Assembly (NCBI GenBank): GCA_016929095.1
Contig: JAFGJM010000010.1
Span: forward strand, 124,001-188,000
Direction: 5' to 3'
DNA length: 64,000 bases
Source: Anaerolineales bacterium
Lineage (GTDB): Bacteria; Chloroflexota; Anaerolineae; Anaerolineales; UBA4823
Below the pieces are notes generated by a model that worked only from the letters and a program-made list of their open reading frames with translations, was not told where the DNA came from and searched no databases. The position numbers were made by a program, and so were the translations under genes. This document shows positions 8,395 to 17,104 of this stretch, one piece after another (the first letter of the stretch is position 1; every line of letters starts with the position of its first letter).

Positions 8395-8734
8395 AATTTT
8401 TCTCAACTATATATAATACAGTATGCATCAATTACGGTCGATGCGTCAACTTCTTTACTGCCGGCAACTTATAGGCGGTCGATTGAACGGAAGATATTTG
8501 GAAAGCCATCGACGAATCGAAGAAGCTCGTAATTATCCGGCTTGAACCTGCGTTTTGCGGTGCTATTGGAGAGTGCTTAGGTATAGATGCTGGGCAAGCA
8601 TTTCTCTTTGTATGAATTATGCATAACGCGTATGCCAAAAGTATTCATGAGAAGTTATAAGAATATATATCAATTGAATAAGCCTTGACAGATCACCAGG
8701 ATACATCGAAAGAAAAAAGACGAGGCGAATTTCT
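8395..8734. other. 340-base gap between hydrogenase and ABC transporter
   Basis: No full gene is seen. The middle holds a possible coding remnant (8487-8615, listed separately). The AT-rich right part has a TTGACA at about 8682 but no well-placed -10 box, and no terminator-like hairpin was found after the hydrogenase stop. Confidence 0.5.
8487..8615 (+). pseudogene. Possible C-terminal coding remnant, family unknown
   Basis: One frame reads about 42 codons without a start and ends at TGA 8613; it contains KKLVIIRLEPAFCGAIGE and then GIDAGQAFLFV, with a balanced residue mix typical of real protein. No ribosome site or start precedes it, and an in-frame stop lies just upstream, so if it was coding it is now broken. 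I do not recognise the family. Confidence 0.25.
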
Positions 8735-9730
8735 ATGTCCCTAAACAACAAAGTAATTACAAAATTCGTTTTATTTTTCATGGCATTAGCAATTGTTGGA
8801 TGTTCTTCACTTGTAAATACAACCCAAACTGAACAACCTGCTTTACCTAAAGTAACCGAAGTGAATTTAATTAATCCATTAGGACCTGCCGTCATTCCGG
8901 TGGCGGGCATTGCCAGTCAAAACATTCAGGGGGATATCACCATTAACATCCAATATTGGAAAACAGTCGATGAAGCCATTGGTCTTTTATCGGGAGATCA
9001 GGTGGATTTCGCGGTTCTGCCCGTGACCACTGGTGTCAATATGGCAGCTTCCGGCATCGATATTGTCTTAGTAGGCGTTCATGAATGGAAGGTTTTTTAC
9101 CTGGTCGCTGCCGATTCAGTAGATTTCACCGGCTGGGATTCTCTGGTGGGTAAAACCGTCTACAGTCCCGAAGCCAAAGGACAAACCGTGGATGTTCTCA
9201 CTCGTTTTGCGCTTCTCCAGGAGGGTATACAGCCGGATGAGGATGTGATTTTTGCTTATGCCCCGCCCCAGGAAATCGTGGCGCTGTTCAAAGAGGGAAA
9301 GATCGATTTTGCAGCCCTGCCCGAACCTTATGTTACCCTTGCTTTGGCGTCTGGCAGCGGTGAAATGGTTTTGGATTATCAAGACTACTGGTTGGAAGTT
9401 AGCGCTGCAAAGAACGGTATTCCCATTGCCGGCTTGTTTGTTAGGCGAGATTTTTTTAGTGCTCACCCAAATGAAACGCAAATTATATGCCAAACCATTT
9501 CCGAATCCACGAGTTGGGCAAATGAAAACACAGCCGCCGCTGTAGAATCCAGCGCAGAAATCTTGCCCATCCCTGCTGCGGTTATGCAAACCGCTTTGCA
9601 GCGTATAAAATTTGACTATAAGCCAGCCTCGGAAATCATGAAAAATGTGATTGATTTCCTGGAAACCATGCAAGAAACCTATCCGGAAGGTATAAAAGAG
9701 ATTCCTGATGAAAGTTTCTTTGCCAGGTAA
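8735..9730 (+). CDS. NMT1/SsuA-type ABC transporter substrate-binding lipoprotein
   Basis: 331 residues. The N-terminus is a lipoprotein signal with lipobox IVGC at residues 20-23. The mature protein has the layout of the COG0715 family (nitrate, sulfonate, taurine and thiamine-precursor binding proteins), with a DEAIGLLSGDQVDFAVLP segment followed by LVGKTVYSP and DFAALPEPYVTLAL. It overlaps the permease gene by 23 bases, and permease and ATPase follow, giving a complete importer. The ligand cannot be told from sequence; position after the hydrogenase is suggestive but a 340-base gap separates them. Confidence 0.88.
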   Translation: MSLNNKVITKFVLFFMALAIVGCSSLVNTTQTEQPALPKVTEVNLINPLGPAVIPVAGIASQNIQGDITINIQYWKTVDEAIGLLSGDQVDFAVLPVTTGVNMAASGIDIVLVGVHEWKVFYLVAADSVDFTGWDSLVGKTVYSPEAKGQTVDVLTRFALLQEGIQPDEDVIFAYAPPQEIVALFKEGKIDFAALPEPYVTLALASGSGEMVLDYQDYWLEVSAAKNGIPIAGLFVRRDFFSAHPNETQIICQTISESTSWANENTAAAVESSAEILPIPAAVMQTALQRIKFDYKPASEIMKNVIDFLETMQETYPEGIKEIPDESFFAR

Positions 9731-10553
9731 GCAATCCCCATTTTTTAAGGGGGAGATAAATAGTCTATCTTCGAAAACCTGGCGAATCGTCAAGTGCCGC
9801 ACTAAAGCATTTCTAAATGCGCTTCAAATTGCAGTGGGAATCACTTTGGTTATCCTCATCTGGCAGGGACTGGCGCTTACCGTCAATAAAAATATTATTC
9901 CACCGCCATGGGAAACGCTCCGCCTTTTTTGGGTCGAAATGTTTTCTGCGAATATCCTCTTTGCTACCTGGCAAACTTTCTCGAAAGTTGTTCTGGCTTT
10001 ACTGTTCACCATGATCGTGGGCATCCTCCTGGGCTTATTACTGGGATTATCTGACTCACTGTATGAAATTTGCCGCCCAATCATTATGTTGATCCAGGCG
10101 GTGCCGGTCATTTCGTGGCTTTCTCTGGTCATATTTGCCTGGGGAATCGGTTGGAAAGGCCCGGTTTATATCGCTTCTATATCACTTTTGCCGATTTCGA
10201 TCCTTACCACAGTCTCTGGTGTGCGTAACCTGGATAAGAATCTCCTGGAAATGGCGCGGGTATATCGTGTAACTCGTCAAAAAATCCTCAAAGATATATA
10301 CATAGGTACTCTCATGCCCTTTATCGTCGCCATACTGGATGTAAGTATTGGTCAGGCATGGAAGGTCATTCTGGTTACCGAATATCTTTGCGGTGGAAAA
10401 GGATTGGGTGTTGAGATATTAATGGCGCGCATGAATATCGATTTTCCGAGAGTCTGGGCAGTGACACTCATTGCGGTTTCTTTGGGCATCATAATGGAAA
10501 AAAGCGTGAAGTTTGTATTATGGAAAATATCCCGTCGATGGATGTTTGTTTAA
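9708..10553 (+). CDS. NMT1/SsuA-type ABC transporter permease
   Basis: 281 residues, SsuC/TauC/ThiX-like (BPD_transp_1). About six membrane segments follow a basic N-terminus; the ATPase-docking loop is near NLLEMARVYRVTRQKILKDIYIGTLMPFI. The start overlaps the end of the binding-protein gene by 23 bases, and its own end overlaps the ATPase by 34, implying translational coupling. A later start would shorten the cytoplasmic tail but not the membrane part. Confidence 0.88.
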   Translation: MKVSLPGKQSPFFKGEINSLSSKTWRIVKCRTKAFLNALQIAVGITLVILIWQGLALTVNKNIIPPPWETLRLFWVEMFSANILFATWQTFSKVVLALLFTMIVGILLGLLLGLSDSLYEICRPIIMLIQAVPVISWLSLVIFAWGIGWKGPVYIASISLLPISILTTVSGVRNLDKNLLEMARVYRVTRQKILKDIYIGTLMPFIVAILDVSIGQAWKVILVTEYLCGGKGLGVEILMARMNIDFPRVWAVTLIAVSLGIIMEKSVKFVLWKISRRWMFV

Positions 10554-11227
10554 AGGTACAAGGATTAAATAAATCATTCGGAGCTTTACCCGTGCTGAAA
10601 GATTGGGATATTGAATTGGGGAAAGGAGAACGATTGGTGATTTTAGGCCCCTCCGGTTGCGGGAAGACGACTTTTCTTCGAATTCTCTCCGGTTTGGAAA
10701 AACCTTCCGGTGGTGTGATCGACAAAGATAATTTAAAGATCGGTTTTGTTTTCCAGGAAGCCAGGCTGATACCCTGGCGTAATGTAGAACATAATATAAA
10801 ATTTGTTGATGGGCAAAGGGATATGAAGGAGATACTCACCCGGCTTAAGCTTACTGGGTTTGAGCATTATTTACCTTTTCAATTAAGTGGTGGTATGCGG
10901 CAAAGGGTCAATCTGGCGCGTGCGCTGATCATACAACCTGACCTTTTGATCCTGGATGAAGCTTTTGCTTCTCTGGATCTTAAAATCAAAATGGAAATCA
11001 TAGAAGACATCCACCAGTTGTGGCTGGATGAGCATTTTTCAATCATTTCTGTAACCCATGATCTGAAAGAAGCGGTGCTCCTAGCGGATAAAATCGTGAT
11101 ATCCACTGCCCGCCCATCCAGGTTAAAAAGGATGATCCCTGTGCCGCCTGAGATTGGACGAAAAATTGGGTCATCGGTTTTTCTCAAAATGGAATCTGAT
11201 TTAGTAAAAATGATATGCGAAGATTAA
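10520..11227 (+). CDS. NMT1/SsuA-type ABC transporter ATPase
   Basis: 235 residues. Walker A GPSGCGKTT, Q-loop GFVFQEARLIPW, signature LSGGMRQR, Walker B LLILDEAFASLD and switch histidine in SVTHDLKEA are intact; the LIPW segment after the Q-loop is typical of SsuB/TauB/NrtD ATPases. The ATG at 10520 gives a 34-base overlap; an ATG at 10538 is an alternative start. It is the last gene of the three-gene importer. Confidence 0.9.
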   Translation: MENIPSMDVCLKVQGLNKSFGALPVLKDWDIELGKGERLVILGPSGCGKTTFLRILSGLEKPSGGVIDKDNLKIGFVFQEARLIPWRNVEHNIKFVDGQRDMKEILTRLKLTGFEHYLPFQLSGGMRQRVNLARALIIQPDLLILDEAFASLDLKIKMEIIEDIHQLWLDEHFSIISVTHDLKEAVLLADKIVISTARPSRLKRMIPVPPEIGRKIGSSVFLKMESDLVKMICED

Positions 11228-11568
11228 AATTCATTCGTTTTGCTAAAATGAGAGAGAAATTTATATAAGCAGGTGAATTCTCAAACGCGGAGGATTGAAT
11301 AATTGCTTAAAAAACAATTCTCTCGATTGCTTCCTCAATAAAATTGCACTATACTAATAGCTGCGTTGTAAGCATGAAGGTTAAGGGATTTCAGGAGAGG
11401 ATAGTACGCCATGTCAACCGTCGAACAAAACGAATCCGCGCCGCGGCATCGATCTTTACAACTAAGGAAATTCAGATTGGGTGGATATTTGCTGATCGAC
11501 ACATGCATATTGTGAAGATTTCGTTGTGCCTCAATAATCTTGACCCCTTATAGTAAAGGAAGGTTATC
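11228..11568. other. 341-base gap with one small possible reading frame
   Basis: The only notable content is the 34-codon frame at 11411-11515, listed separately. No terminator, tRNA or repeat was recognised. Confidence 0.5.
11411..11515 (+). CDS. Possible small ORF or 5' fragment of a lost gene
   Basis: ATG follows AGGAGAGGA at a usable distance and opens 34 codons beginning MSTVEQNESAPRHRS and ending in a short hydrophobic stretch after LRKFRLGGYLLI. The basic, then hydrophobic, order resembles the N-terminus of a membrane protein cut off by decay. No family is recognised and nothing in the following bases continues it in another frame convincingly. Confidence 0.25.
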   Translation: MSTVEQNESAPRHRSLQLRKFRLGGYLLIDTCIL

Positions 11569-12870
11569 ATGACCACACACCAAACCATTATCATTGGCGC
11601 CGGTATCGCCGGATTGACGGCTGCCTATCAACTGAAAAAAGCCGGTATCCAAACCCTGGTGCTGGATGAAAACGACTACGTCGGCGGGCGGATGTTCACT
11701 ATCGATTGGGAGGGCTTCCGCGTGGATGGCGGCGCAAAATTCGTCACCACCTCCGATCGATTCTTGTTGGGGATAGTGCGCGAATTGGGGCTGGAAAATG
11801 AGTTGGTCAAATCTGAAGAAGGGCTGACCACGACTATCTACCGGGATGGCAAGTTGCACACTGCCAATTTTTTATCCATTCCATCCTACCTGGGCTGGAG
11901 CGGCGTTTCGTTGAAGGCGCGGCTCGCTATGCTGAAATTGATACCCCATTTCCTGGGTGTGGCTTCGCTGAAAAATCCCTATCATCTGGAACAGGCGCCG
12001 GGTCCCGATGATGATGTCACCTTTGAGCAATTCTTTAAATCCCGCATCAGCGAAGAGATGTTCGAATGGTGGGCGATCCCCATGTTCGAGACCATGTGTT
12101 CCTATCATGGATACGATGTATCCCGCAAGGCTTTCCTGGCATTGATGGTAAGCTATCTCAACGCCGATTCGGTAACGTTCAAAACAGGCATCGGGGCGCT
12201 TCCGGAGGCGCTGGCAAAACAGGTAACTGTTGAACTACAAGCCAAAGTAACTCATATAGACCTGCAAAAAGATGGCAGCGGTGCCACTGTAACCTATATG
12301 AAGGACGGCGCTACTCATTCTGCCTCCGCCAATAGCATTATCGTAGCAATTCCTGGCACGCATGTCCTTGAATTATTGAGTGATCCACGCCCGGCATGGC
12401 AGCGCTTCTTTCCTAAAGTTAATTATGCCCCTGGCGCCCTTCAATATCATATCTGCGAGACTGATTTCCAGCCTTCGGTCATTGGCACCTTTGTTCCTAG
12501 AATATTAAAACAACCCATCAGTGCGATGGGATTTGAATTCTATAAAGACGGGCGCTGGCTCATGCTCACCGATCCTAGTGTTTCGCTCTATCCCACCAAT
12601 GAACCGGATGAAGCATTGATCGCCCGAGCCGTCACGGTGATGGTTGATATCTTTCCGCAATTAAAGGATACTTTTAAAGCGCACAAGATTTTTCATTGGG
12701 AAGGCAAAGTGCCAACCTTCCGCCCCGGTTATCTGCAGGCGCTAAGTGATTTTTGGGCGGATACGCAGGAAGGTCCTGTTTATTTTTGCGGCGACTATTT
12801 TGCTGGTCCCAGCACCGGCGGGGCATTGTATTCCGGTAAATCAGCCGCAGAGAGGCTGTTAGAATCCTGA
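11569..12870 (+). CDS. FAD-dependent amine oxidase / protoporphyrinogen-oxidase-like protein
   Basis: 433 residues. The N-terminus has the dinucleotide-binding motif IIGAGIAGLTAAYQL followed by LVLDENDYVGGR, and the C-terminus has VYFCGDYFAGPSTGGALYSG, the second FAD contact typical of the flavin amine oxidase superfamily (PF01593). Members include monoamine oxidases, phytoene desaturases and protoporphyrinogen oxidases. There is no membrane segment. AAGGAAGG precedes the ATG. It points at the Lrp/saccharopine-dehydrogenase-like operon, with hairpins between them, and no neighbour fixes the substrate. Confidence 0.85.
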   Translation: MTTHQTIIIGAGIAGLTAAYQLKKAGIQTLVLDENDYVGGRMFTIDWEGFRVDGGAKFVTTSDRFLLGIVRELGLENELVKSEEGLTTTIYRDGKLHTANFLSIPSYLGWSGVSLKARLAMLKLIPHFLGVASLKNPYHLEQAPGPDDDVTFEQFFKSRISEEMFEWWAIPMFETMCSYHGYDVSRKAFLALMVSYLNADSVTFKTGIGALPEALAKQVTVELQAKVTHIDLQKDGSGATVTYMKDGATHSASANSIIVAIPGTHVLELLSDPRPAWQRFFPKVNYAPGALQYHICETDFQPSVIGTFVPRILKQPISAMGFEFYKDGRWLMLTDPSVSLYPTNEPDEALIARAVTVMVDIFPQLKDTFKAHKIFHWEGKVPTFRPGYLQALSDFWADTQEGPVYFCGDYFAGPSTGGALYSGKSAAERLLES

Positions 12871-12884
12871 TGAACAAAAAAGAT

Positions 12885-12915
12885 CTGTAGATGGGATTGG
12901 TGATCCCATCTACAG
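12885..12915. terminator. 13-bp perfect stem-loop after flavin oxidase gene
   Basis: Arms 12885-12897 and 12903-12915 pair perfectly around a five-base loop. Read from the right it serves the convergent operon, read from the left the flavin oxidase. No long T-run follows on either side. Confidence 0.55.
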
Positions 12916-12922
12916 AAAGCAA

Positions 12923-12947
12923 CATCCCCTCTGGCATCGAGGGGATG
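12923..12947. terminator. Stem-loop with T-rich tail between convergent genes
   Basis: Arms 12923-12931 and 12939-12947 (CATCCCCTC and GAGGGGATG) enclose seven bases and are followed by TCTTTCCTTT on the + strand, which fits a factor-independent terminator for the flavin oxidase gene. Confidence 0.65.
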
Positions 12948-13043
12948 TCTTTCCTTTATCCTCCCAAATTGGGCAAATTTAGGGGGATTGAGGATAAGAA
13001 TGAAGCGACAAGCGCTCCCCACTTATCGCTTCTGACAAAGCGT

Positions 13044-14216
13044 TTACATTTCGACCATCCCATAGGGAAAGTCGAATTCCGGCATCAATGCCAGGTAAGG
13101 GTCGGGATCGAATGCCTCCGGTCCTACCACGCCTTTACCCTGCCAGATACCTTTTGCTAATAATTCCATAGCGATCACAGGTCCAATGCCGGTTTGCAAT
13201 GAGACCGCCTGAATGCCGTAATTTTTCATAGACTCCTGGTTATCGGTGGTTTGGTAAAGATAAACTCGCCGGGGTTTACCATCTTTCCATCCGGTTACAA
13301 AGGTGCCCACACAGGTTTTCCCGGTCATCAACGGCCCCATCTTGGCGGGGTCAGGCAGCAACGCTGCCATCATATCGATCGGCGCCACTTGTACACCTTT
13401 AACATCTACGGGCTGATAAGAATGCAATCCCAGCAATTTTATCACATTCATCACGTTGGTAAATACGTCGCCTAAGGCATATTTAAAGGTCACTTTTCGG
13501 CATTTAACCCAGCGAGGCACCAGCACCACCTCATCGTGCTCTACATTGACGACTTCCAGAGGACCAATCCCTTCGGGGAAGGGGAATACTTCGGGATCAG
13601 AGAACGGCGCCACATCATACCAGCCTTTGTCTTTTTCCCATACCAGAGCCGGGTCGGTGCACTCTTCGATGGCGTCATAGATCGAAAAGGTAGGGGCAAA
13701 TGGATACCCTTCGATTTCCATGGCTGCGCCGTCGCGGATGCCCACTTCATCGATCTCGTCGAAAAGGTGTTTTTCGGCATATTTAGCGAAGACATCGGAT
13801 ACCCCGGGATCCATGCCCATGCCAATAATTGCTAACAAGCCTTTTTGCGCCCATTTATCAGAGCGGTCGAGCAGGTATTTGCCCATATTGGCGCCTAACT
13901 CTCCTAAAGCCATATCCATGTATTGGCAGCCTACTTCATATGCGGCATCGAATATAAAATCATTCACATTGCAATTGACCGCGCTCATGATCAAATCGAC
14001 GTGATATTTTTTCCCCAATGCCGCCATTTCGGCGGTATCTCTGGCATCCACTTTTTCGATTGGGAATTTTTGTGGGTCTCTAAGTTTTTTCTGTACTTCG
14101 CGCGCCCTGTCGAGATTAAAATCAGCCAAAACCATTTGCTCCAACCAGGGTCGTCTTGCCGCCACCAGGGCAATTGCCTCGCCCACACTGCCTGTTCCAA
14201 TGAGTAATACCTTCAT
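13044..14216 (-). CDS. Saccharopine dehydrogenase-family oxidoreductase
   Basis: 390 residues. The N-terminal Rossmann motif MKVLLIGTGSVGEAIAL binds NAD(P), with VLADFNLDRA at the end of the second strand. The segment GMGMDPGVSDVFAKY matches the GxxPG turn conserved in saccharopine dehydrogenase, L-lysine 6-dehydrogenase and carboxynorspermidine dehydrogenase. It lies 18 bases after an Lrp/AsnC regulator gene, which often controls the amino-acid enzyme beside it. With the aminotransferase and cyclodeaminase-like genes at the left of the window it suggests lysine, ornithine or polyamine metabolism; the exact reaction is not decided. Confidence 0.83.
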   Translation of the reverse strand: MKVLLIGTGSVGEAIALVAARRPWLEQMVLADFNLDRAREVQKKLRDPQKFPIEKVDARDTAEMAALGKKYHVDLIMSAVNCNVNDFIFDAAYEVGCQYMDMALGELGANMGKYLLDRSDKWAQKGLLAIIGMGMDPGVSDVFAKYAEKHLFDEIDEVGIRDGAAMEIEGYPFAPTFSIYDAIEECTDPALVWEKDKGWYDVAPFSDPEVFPFPEGIGPLEVVNVEHDEVVLVPRWVKCRKVTFKYALGDVFTNVMNVIKLLGLHSYQPVDVKGVQVAPIDMMAALLPDPAKMGPLMTGKTCVGTFVTGWKDGKPRRVYLYQTTDNQESMKNYGIQAVSLQTGIGPVIAMELLAKGIWQGKGVVGPEAFDPDPYLALMPEFDFPYGMVEM

Positions 14217-14234
14217 GCTGTGTATCCTTTATAG

Positions 14235-14702
14235 TTAGATGTAGCTTTCTTTGAGTATTTTCAGGTTAATGAATGTTTCGGTATCTCTTATGCCTTCAAT
14301 TTGATAAAGTTTCTCGGTGAGAAATCGAAGCAATTCTGCTTGATCGCGGCATATCACCTCCACTAGAATATCAAAACGGCCACTGGTGAGTACGACATAA
14401 ACCACTTCTTCCAGGGCAGTGATCTTTTCGGCGATGGCCATCATTTGGCTTCCATCACACCGGACGCCGATCATAGCCATCGCTTTATAACCGACGTTTA
14501 CAGGATTGGTGATCGCCATGACCTTGAGTGTACCGTTTTCAACCATGTGGTTGTAACGCATGCGGATCATGCCGGGCGAGACATTGAGTTGCTGGGCAAT
14601 TTGTGAGAATGCCGTACGGCCATCTTCACGCAAGGCGGTGATGATCTTCCGATCGATTTCATCCAGATGTTCTGCAACGAGTAGATTGTATTGGTATTCC
14701 AC
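14235..14702 (-). CDS. Lrp/AsnC family transcription regulator
   Basis: 155 residues from a GTG at 14702. The N-terminal helix-turn-helix (LDEIDRKIITALREDGRTAF, then SQIAQQLNVSPGMIRMRYNHM) and the C-terminal ligand-binding RAM domain (VYVVLTSGRFDILVEVICRD) are both present. The GTG start is preferred to an upstream ATG (14816) because family members begin just before this helix and because a promoter ends six bases before the GTG. It probably regulates the dehydrogenase gene 18 bases downstream and itself, in response to an amino acid. Confidence 0.9.
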   Translation of the reverse strand: MEYQYNLLVAEHLDEIDRKIITALREDGRTAFSQIAQQLNVSPGMIRMRYNHMVENGTLKVMAITNPVNVGYKAMAMIGVRCDGSQMMAIAEKITALEEVVYVVLTSGRFDILVEVICRDQAELLRFLTEKLYQIEGIRDTETFINLKILKESYI

Positions 14703-14708
14703 AGGCGT

Positions 14709-14737
14709 ATTATATGCTAAAAAAGTAAAATTATCAA
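14709..14737 (-). promoter_or_regulatory. Consensus promoter giving a leaderless lrp-type mRNA
   Basis: On the minus strand TTGATA (14732-14737), 17 bases, TATAAT (14709-14714), then six bases, then the GTG at 14702. Start of transcription would fall on or next to the start codon, and no Shine-Dalgarno sequence is present. Confidence 0.65.
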
Positions 14738-15016
14738 TGAAATATTGCTTAATTGTTATTATATTTATGTGATTATGCCTTATGGTTATGTGTTCTGAAT
14801 GACTAAAAATATTCATGGTATATTGACTCCGCTGTGGAATATTTATATAATGATTTCAACTTAGCAAGACACTTACGAATCCATTCCAAATTAATAAGAA
14901 CCATAATTCATAGCATCGAATAAAAAGTGTCATGCAGGAATTCGCATTTCCTTTAAGGGAGGAGGATAATGATTTATTATCATTCACAAGGTTTCGGTTA
15001 TTGTCAGGAGGTTGAA

Positions 15017-17068
15017 ATGTATACTCACCGATCTTCCCGCATTATTACCGTTTTGCTAATAAGCCTGGCATTAACCGGATTGATGATCTCCTTTCTTTTT
15101 ATCAAGATATCTAAAGCTGCCGATGAAACTTTTTGGGTCAATAGCGCTGGCGATAGTGCGGATGTCACTGCTGGGGATTGCATCTGTGCCACATCCGGCG
15201 ATTTTTGTACCCTGCGGGCAGCTATCGAAGAAGCCAATATATGCAGCGGTGGGCAAACCATCCGATTTGATTCCGGGATTACGATGACCATATCCCCAGC
15301 CACCCCTTTACCAGCTATTGTTGACGATTACACGGTCATCGATGGCAGCGACATGTGGTATGACTGGAGCGATACCATGGTGCCCGGCGTGATGATCGAT
15401 GGCGCCTCATTAGCAGCCAATGGATTGGAGATCAAAGCCTCACACTGCGTGATTTATGGCTTAGAAATTGTGAATTTTGGTTATAGCGGTGTGTATGTCT
15501 CTGATACAGCAGAGGATAATCACATTGGCGGAGGAGGAACTTACCAGCGCAATGTGATCACAAAAAATGGTCATAATGGCGTGTTGATCACTGGCGCAAA
15601 CGCCAAGAGCAATGTCGTTTCAAGCAATTATGTGGGCACCAATGCTAAAGGGTATTATGAGTTAAATGGCGGAAACGGGCATCACGGCGTCAGCGTGTGG
15701 TATGGGGAAGGTAATGTCATCACCGGTAATTTGATCGCATATAACAAATGGAGCGGCGCCACCATGGACGCAGTCGATTCCGGGTCAGTCACGGATAACC
15801 ATATCGGGATGGATATAGCGGGAGGTTCTCTGCCCAATACCTATTATGGTGTACACATCGGCAATGGCGCCAAGCCACAGGTAACCAATAACCATATTGC
15901 CTTCAATAAACGAGGGATTCTTGTCGAAGGCGGCAGCCAGGCTGTTATGGAAGGCAATGATATATATGATAATGATGCGAACAGCCTGGGAACACCGGTG
16001 GGTGGGGGTGTGTTAATAACCGGCGCCGGTTCGCGAGCTGAAATTTATGAAAATAATATCCATGACAATGCAGCCATATTTGGGGGTGGTGTGGCAATCG
16101 AAAATGGCGCCGATAGCGTAATAACCGAGAATAACATTCAAGAAAATGAAGCGGTACGATATACTACCGGCTATTTGGGCGGCGCGGGTATTTATGCCAA
16201 TGCTTCCACGGTCACCGTTACGTTGAACACGATCATTAGCAACACCGTGACCGGAGAAAATGGCTCAACCATTAGAGGTTACGCCGATGGGGGTGGGATA
16301 TTGTTCGAAAATGCCACTTCTGGTCTGGTAACCGATAATGAGATACGCGGCAATACTGCAACTGGTTATACAGGAAATAGTGGGGGCGTGGGTGTGATCA
16401 ACAGTCCCGATATTCAGATGTTCCGTAATGTTATTGTCAACAACGCTATCAGCGGCACGGAGTGTGGAGGAAGCGGTATTGGCATCTTCCAAACGGATAC
16501 CACTCCCGGAGTCAGGATCGATGCAAACCGGATTGAAAACAATATAGGCAGCAATTCCGGGGCAATTTGGCTGCTCTATAGCGATTACGTAACCCTGACC
16601 AATAACTTGATCGTCAATAACATCGATACAGGTCTGTCGATATATAATTGCGGGAATCATATCCAATCCAATTTCAATACCATTAGCATGAATGACGATT
16701 CCGGCATTGTCATAAATGATGCCCATTTGTATTTATACAACACACTCGTCATATCAAACACCGGATATGGTATAGAGAAGATAGGTGCAACGTGGAGTAT
16801 GGCTTTAACACGCAATGATGTGTGGGGTAATAGTTTGGGCGCCAGCAGCCCCAGCGCCTCATTTTATCTGGAAGTCGATCCATTATTCTTTGGCCAGGGC
16901 TTTGGCGCCTTTGCCTTGCGTCCCGGTTCACCTTGCATCGATGTGGGTGATTATGGACATCCCGAATCCAACTCATACAATAATATTCCCCGTCCGGTTG
17001 GGGTTGGTTATGATATTGGCGCCTATGAAATGCCCGTACCCACCTATTTGCCGGTGTTATTGCGGTAA
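15017..17068 (+). CDS. Secreted right-handed beta-helix protein with CSLREA-like motif
   Basis: 683 residues from the ATG at 15017 (AGGAGG five bases before). A Sec signal with a cleavage-like site around KISKAADE leads to CTLRAAIEEAN, a variant of the CSLREA motif (TIGR04214). The rest is built of repeated short turns rich in N, G and I (for example NNHIAFNKRGILVEGG and ENNIHDNAAIFGGGV), the parallel beta-helix pattern (NosD/PbH1). It ends in PTYLPVLLR. The protein is probably displayed or released outside the cell and may bind or cut a polysaccharide. A second ATG in frame at 14969 also has a GGAGG site and would add 16 residues before the signal. Confidence 0.85.
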   Translation: MYTHRSSRIITVLLISLALTGLMISFLFIKISKAADETFWVNSAGDSADVTAGDCICATSGDFCTLRAAIEEANICSGGQTIRFDSGITMTISPATPLPAIVDDYTVIDGSDMWYDWSDTMVPGVMIDGASLAANGLEIKASHCVIYGLEIVNFGYSGVYVSDTAEDNHIGGGGTYQRNVITKNGHNGVLITGANAKSNVVSSNYVGTNAKGYYELNGGNGHHGVSVWYGEGNVITGNLIAYNKWSGATMDAVDSGSVTDNHIGMDIAGGSLPNTYYGVHIGNGAKPQVTNNHIAFNKRGILVEGGSQAVMEGNDIYDNDANSLGTPVGGGVLITGAGSRAEIYENNIHDNAAIFGGGVAIENGADSVITENNIQENEAVRYTTGYLGGAGIYANASTVTVTLNTIISNTVTGENGSTIRGYADGGGILFENATSGLVTDNEIRGNTATGYTGNSGGVGVINSPDIQMFRNVIVNNAISGTECGGSGIGIFQTDTTPGVRIDANRIENNIGSNSGAIWLLYSDYVTLTNNLIVNNIDTGLSIYNCGNHIQSNFNTISMNDDSGIVINDAHLYLYNTLVISNTGYGIEKIGATWSMALTRNDVWGNSLGASSPSASFYLEVDPLFFGQGFGAFALRPGSPCIDVGDYGHPESNSYNNIPRPVGVGYDIGAYEMPVPTYLPVLLR

Positions 17069-17104
17069 TAGTAAAAAGATATATAATTAATGTTGAGGTG
17101 AAAC

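Noticed and set aside
9116-9802. 228-codon open frame on the minus strand
   Set aside because: Antisense to the binding-protein gene and the start of the permease, both with clear family motifs.
12885-12947. Short CRISPR-like array from the two hairpins after the flavin oxidase gene
   Set aside because: The two palindromes differ in sequence and there are no repeated direct units or spacers; they are ordinary terminator hairpins.
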